17,633 nucleotides of DNA from positions 1-17,633 of the forward strand of contig DAHWFG010000351.1 in NCBI GenBank assembly GCA_027325115.1, written 5' to 3'. Both the position numbers and the translations under genes were made by a program. This document shows, piece after piece, positions 15,324 to 17,633 of this stretch (the first letter of the stretch is position 1; the number at the start of each line of letters is the position of its first letter). Source of the DNA: JAKBCQ01 sp021807585 (GTDB lineage: Bacteria; Planctomycetota; Planctomycetia; Isosphaerales; Isosphaeraceae). The notes under the pieces were generated by a model. The model saw only the letters and a list, made by a program, of their open reading frames with translations. It searched no databases and was not told the DNA's origin.

Positions 15324-15352
15324 CGACCGGTGTCGGCGAGTTGAATCGATCG

Positions 15353-16507
15353 ATGCAAGAAACTCGGCTTCCGCGCATTGAACGCGTCACCGTGATTCCT
15401 CTGGTCGGCGGCACCGTCGACGGCGGATGGCCGCAGGGCCACGCCGCGGGCGAGAACCTCCACACGCTGATCGAGGTGTCGACGGAAGACGGTCGAATCG
15501 GCGTGGGGAGTTGTTTCACCTCGGGATCGCTCGTCGCGGGCGCGGTTGAGTTGCTTTGGCCCTTGCTCGCGGGCGAGGCCGTCGAGCCCGAACGCGTGTC
15601 GGAGAAGCTTCGCCAATCTTCGTTCTGGCAGGGACGCGGAGGCGCGGTTGAACACGCGATCAGCGGCGTCGACATCGCCCTCTGGGATCTGTTCGGCAAG
15701 ATCTGCGATCAGCCGATTTCGCGTCTGCTCGGGGGGAATTACCGCGAACGCATTCGCCCTTACGCATCGATTCTTTTTGATGAACCCGAGCCGTTGCGCG
15801 ATCACCTGGAATCGATCGTCGCGCGCGGCTATAAGGCGATCAAGATGGGTTGGCGACCCTTCGGCCGTCGCAATCGAGCGTTCGACGAACGGCTGGTGCG
15901 GACCGCTCGCGAGACGGTCGGGCCCGATATCGACTTGATGGTTGATGCGGGGGGGAGCGAACAGTTTTGGCCGCATCGGCTCGCGTGGGCGCGCGAAACC
16001 GCGAACATGCTTGCCGACTTCAACATTGTTTGGTTCGAGGAACCGCTCGCTCCCGATGATCTTGAAGGATATGTTGAATTGACGCGATTTTCGCCCGTGC
16101 CGATCGCCGGAGGCGAGGTGTTGACGCGCCGCCAAGCGTTTCTCCCCTGGCTCACCCGCCGAGCGGTCGACTTCATCCAACCCGATTCGACCAAAAACGG
16201 CGGGCTCGGCGAGTCGCGTCGGATCGCGTGGATGGCGCAGGATCACCACGTCCATTTTGTGTCTCACGGCTGGAACACCGCGGTCGGCGTGGCCGCCGAC
16301 CTCCAGTTGGCCGCGGCCTTGCCGACGGCTCATTATGTCGAATACCTCACTCCCTGCGCCTACATCGACGACGTAACGGTCGAGCCTTTTGTACTCGATG
16401 GTGAAGGATATCTCGAAATACCCGATCGCCCCGGCTTGGGCGTGACGCTCGATCCCGAAAAGATCGCGCGGTTTCGGGGAAATTACGTAAAGATATTCAC
16501 ATGTTAA
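15353..16507 (+). CDS. Mandelate racemase/muconate lactonizing enzyme family protein (enolase superfamily)
   Basis: Mg-dependent enzyme that removes the alpha-proton of a carboxylate; likely an acid-sugar dehydratase or racemase, substrate unknown. The 384-residue protein has the capping domain (about 1-125) with GVDIALWDLFGK at 105-116, then the barrel. Metal ligands appear to be Asp198 (LMVDAG), Glu229 (WFEEPL) and Glu255 (AGGE). The second dyad is Asp278 (QPDSTKNGG) and His305 (VSHGW). The KxK catalytic motif reads K164-M-G166, so the second Lys is replaced by Gly. ATG 15353 is preferred to TTG 15341, as homology begins just after it, but no ribosome site is ideal for either. The creatininase-family gene follows 15 bases after the stop and an MFS gene after that, suggesting a catabolic operon. 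Confidence 0.9.
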   Translation: MQETRLPRIERVTVIPLVGGTVDGGWPQGHAAGENLHTLIEVSTEDGRIGVGSCFTSGSLVAGAVELLWPLLAGEAVEPERVSEKLRQSSFWQGRGGAVEHAISGVDIALWDLFGKICDQPISRLLGGNYRERIRPYASILFDEPEPLRDHLESIVARGYKAIKMGWRPFGRRNRAFDERLVRTARETVGPDIDLMVDAGGSEQFWPHRLAWARETANMLADFNIVWFEEPLAPDDLEGYVELTRFSPVPIAGGEVLTRRQAFLPWLTRRAVDFIQPDSTKNGGLGESRRIAWMAQDHHVHFVSHGWNTAVGVAADLQLAAALPTAHYVEYLTPCAYIDDVTVEPFVLDGEGYLEIPDRPGLGVTLDPEKIARFRGNYVKIFTC

Positions 16508-16522
16508 TAGGTGGTCATTCAT

Positions 16523-17395
16523 ATGTCTTCGCGCGCCGCGACCGAATATCGTTATGAGAAATTGACTTGGCCCGAGATCAACGACGCGGTCGATCTCAAC
16601 AAAGTTTGCGTGATTCCTTGCGGCGCGGTCGAGCAACACGGTCCGCATCTACCGCTCGACGTCGACCTCGTTTGTCCCACGGGGATCGCCGCCGGAGTCG
16701 GTCGAGAGATTCCCGATAAGCTGCTCGTTCTACCGGTCGTTCCTTATGGGTACACCGGGCACGTGATGGATTTCCCGGGCACCATCAACAACGACTTCGA
16801 GCACTTCATGCATCACGTGCTCGACATCACCAAATCGTTGGCTTATCACGGCTTCAAAAAGATCATCCTGCTCAACGGACACGGGTCGAACATGCCCAAT
16901 CTCGACCTGGTCGCTCGCCGCACGAATCTCGAGACCGACGCCGAATGCGTGTGCACGGGATGGTGGCAGTTGCTCACCGTCGATCCAAACTTCATGCCGA
17001 GCTGGCGCGAGAGCGCGTTTCCTGGAGGTTGTGCACATGCTTGTGAACTGGAAACGTCGCTTTATCTTTATCTGGACGGCGACAATGTGCGGAAAGATTT
17101 GATCAAGAACGGCGTGATCAGCTTTAATAAAGAGAGTAGTCCTTTTTGCTGGGTGGATCTGTTCGCCGCCGGACCCGGCACGGTGATCTCGTGGACGAGT
17201 AGTTACAGCGAGACCGGCGTGCTCGGCGAGGCCGAACTCGCGACCGCCGAGAAGGGTGAACGCGCGTATTTGGAAGCCGTGAAGCAACTGGCGCGGTTTA
17301 TCGTTTGGTTTAAAGATCGACCCAAAGACCGACGCGTCGATCGACACCGTCGTCCCCCCACGATGCCGATCCCCTGGAACCAGCGCCCGCTCTGA
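16523..17395 (+). CDS. Creatininase-family metal-dependent amidohydrolase
   Basis: Member of the family that includes creatinine amidohydrolase, FAPy deformylase and MftE. The 290-residue protein has CGAVEQHGPHLPLDVD (33-48) with ligands Glu37 and His39 and an Asp (46 or 48), KIILLNGHGSN (113-123) with His120, and HACELETS (172-179) with Glu175; all expected metal-binding residues are present. Length is slightly above creatininase (about 260) through a Pro/Arg-rich C-terminus. ATG 16523 is chosen because AGGTGG (16509-16514) is 8 bases upstream; GTG 16511 is an alternative four codons earlier. It lies between the enolase-superfamily enzyme and an MFS transporter, so it probably opens an amide or lactam-like bond in the same pathway; actual creatinine use is not implied. 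Substrate unknown. Confidence 0.92.
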   Translation: MSSRAATEYRYEKLTWPEINDAVDLNKVCVIPCGAVEQHGPHLPLDVDLVCPTGIAAGVGREIPDKLLVLPVVPYGYTGHVMDFPGTINNDFEHFMHHVLDITKSLAYHGFKKIILLNGHGSNMPNLDLVARRTNLETDAECVCTGWWQLLTVDPNFMPSWRESAFPGGCAHACELETSLYLYLDGDNVRKDLIKNGVISFNKESSPFCWVDLFAAGPGTVISWTSSYSETGVLGEAELATAEKGERAYLEAVKQLARFIVWFKDRPKDRRVDRHRRPPTMPIPWNQRPL

Positions 17396-17418
17396 TTCAC
17401 GCGAACAGGGAGCCGTCC

Positions 17419-17633
17419 GTGCCATCACCTTTCGGGGATATCGCACCCGAGCGCCCCACCAAGGTGCGTTACGAAGTGCTCGCGCTCGCGTGTTCACTTT
17501 CGATGATCACTTATCTCGACCGCGTCTCTTTCGGCGCGGCGGGAACCCTGATGGCCGGCGACTTTGGACTCGTGTCGGAGGGGTCGCTCAAGGGGGCTTA
17601 TACCGCGTTTGCGATTTCTTATGGGTTATTCGA
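17419..17633 (+). CDS. MFS transporter, N-terminal fragment (cut by right edge)
   Basis: GTG at 17419 with AGGGAG (17407-17412) 6 bases upstream opens a frame of 71 codons that runs off the window. After a short charged start the protein has the first helix region VLALACSLSMITYLDRVSFGAA (about residues 20-41), where YLDRVSFG closely matches the YxDR-x-x-x-x motif of the anion/cation symporter (ACS) group of the major facilitator superfamily, whose members take up hexuronates, galactonate and other organic acids. Then MAGDFGLVSEGSLKGAYTAFAISYGLF matches the loop and start of helix 2. It follows the creatininase-family gene by 23 bases. Uptake of the operon's substrate is the natural inference. 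Confidence 0.85.
   Translation, partial: MPSPFGDIAPERPTKVRYEVLALACSLSMITYLDRVSFGAAGTLMAGDFGLVSEGSLKGAYTAFAISYGLF

Larger units (their letters stand above)
14908..15352. other. Intergenic region before the enolase-superfamily operon
   Basis: 445 bases with no strong gene. It contains a palindromic CGTATT-TG-AATACG (15004-15017), a TGA-TATAAT extended -10 near 15115, a small doubtful open frame (15144-15323), and otherwise GATCG-rich sequence. A T-loop-like TTCGAATCC at about 14996-15004 does not fold into a tRNA. Confidence 0.5.

Noticed and set aside
15275..16648. A 457-codon open frame on the minus strand
   Set aside because: It lies wholly opposite the enolase-superfamily gene, which has clear catalytic motifs. 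The antisense frame has no recognisable domain and is rich in Arg, Asp and Ile from reversed GATCG words.

Overview
The window looks like a chromosomal segment of a planctomycete, probably an Isosphaera-like lineage. The main evidence is a DUF1559 pseudopilin at 13338-14387, which has a type IV prepilin signal at its start and an H-P-G-G-x-N plus D-G-S-V-x-F end. DUF1559 proteins occur in large families almost only in Planctomycetes. The sequence is GC-rich and crowded with the words GATCG and CGATCG, and GTG/TTG starts are common. I see no tRNA, rRNA, CRISPR array, insertion sequence or phage gene. The lineage call is inference from gene content, not a phylogeny.

Layout. (1) 1-1195, minus: the 5' part of a sugar ABC transporter ATPase (RbsA/MglA type) that runs off the left edge. 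(2) 1493-4218, plus: a zinc-ribbon membrane protein of unknown role, then purC and aroC, the last two only 4 bases apart. (3) 4372-6084, plus: a CPA2 cation/proton antiporter with a C-terminal PTS EIIA-2 domain. (4) 6203-12349, minus: a heavy-metal RND efflux operon in the order lipoprotein, metal-binding membrane-fusion adaptor, CusA/CzcA-type pump. The genes overlap (23 bp, then an ATGA junction), so they are very likely cotranslated. The pump reading frame is broken by one in-frame TAA at 7781-7783, and the same frame continues for another 525 codons with family motifs intact. (5) 12534-13010, plus: a small predicted secreted Cys-containing protein, divergent from the efflux operon. (6) 13338-14907, plus: the DUF1559 pseudopilin, a strong GC hairpin, and a small lipoprotein that is a visible paralogue of the efflux-operon lipoprotein. 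(7) 15353-17633, plus: a probable catabolic operon of a mandelate-racemase-type enolase-superfamily enzyme, a creatininase-family amidohydrolase and the start of an MFS transporter cut by the right edge.

How the genes may work together. The efflux block lacks an outer-membrane channel in this window. It has Cys/Met/His-rich metal-handling modules in the adaptor, a lipoprotein and a secreted protein next to it, which suggests a periplasmic copper- or cobalt-type metal handling system. The right-hand operon looks like uptake and turnover of an acid sugar or related carboxylate. PurC and AroC are housekeeping enzymes.

The most notable observations are the single-stop split of the RND pump inside a large lineage-type insertion, the Asn-Asn replacement of the usual acidic ion-binding residue in the antiporter, the duplicated lipoprotein family, an adaptor with four Cys-containing modules, a replaced catalytic lysine in the enolase-superfamily enzyme, and recurring short islands of AT-ending codons inside otherwise GC-rich genes. 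I found no convincing defence system or other clearly undescribed multi-gene system; the best candidate for a novel module is the metal efflux block.
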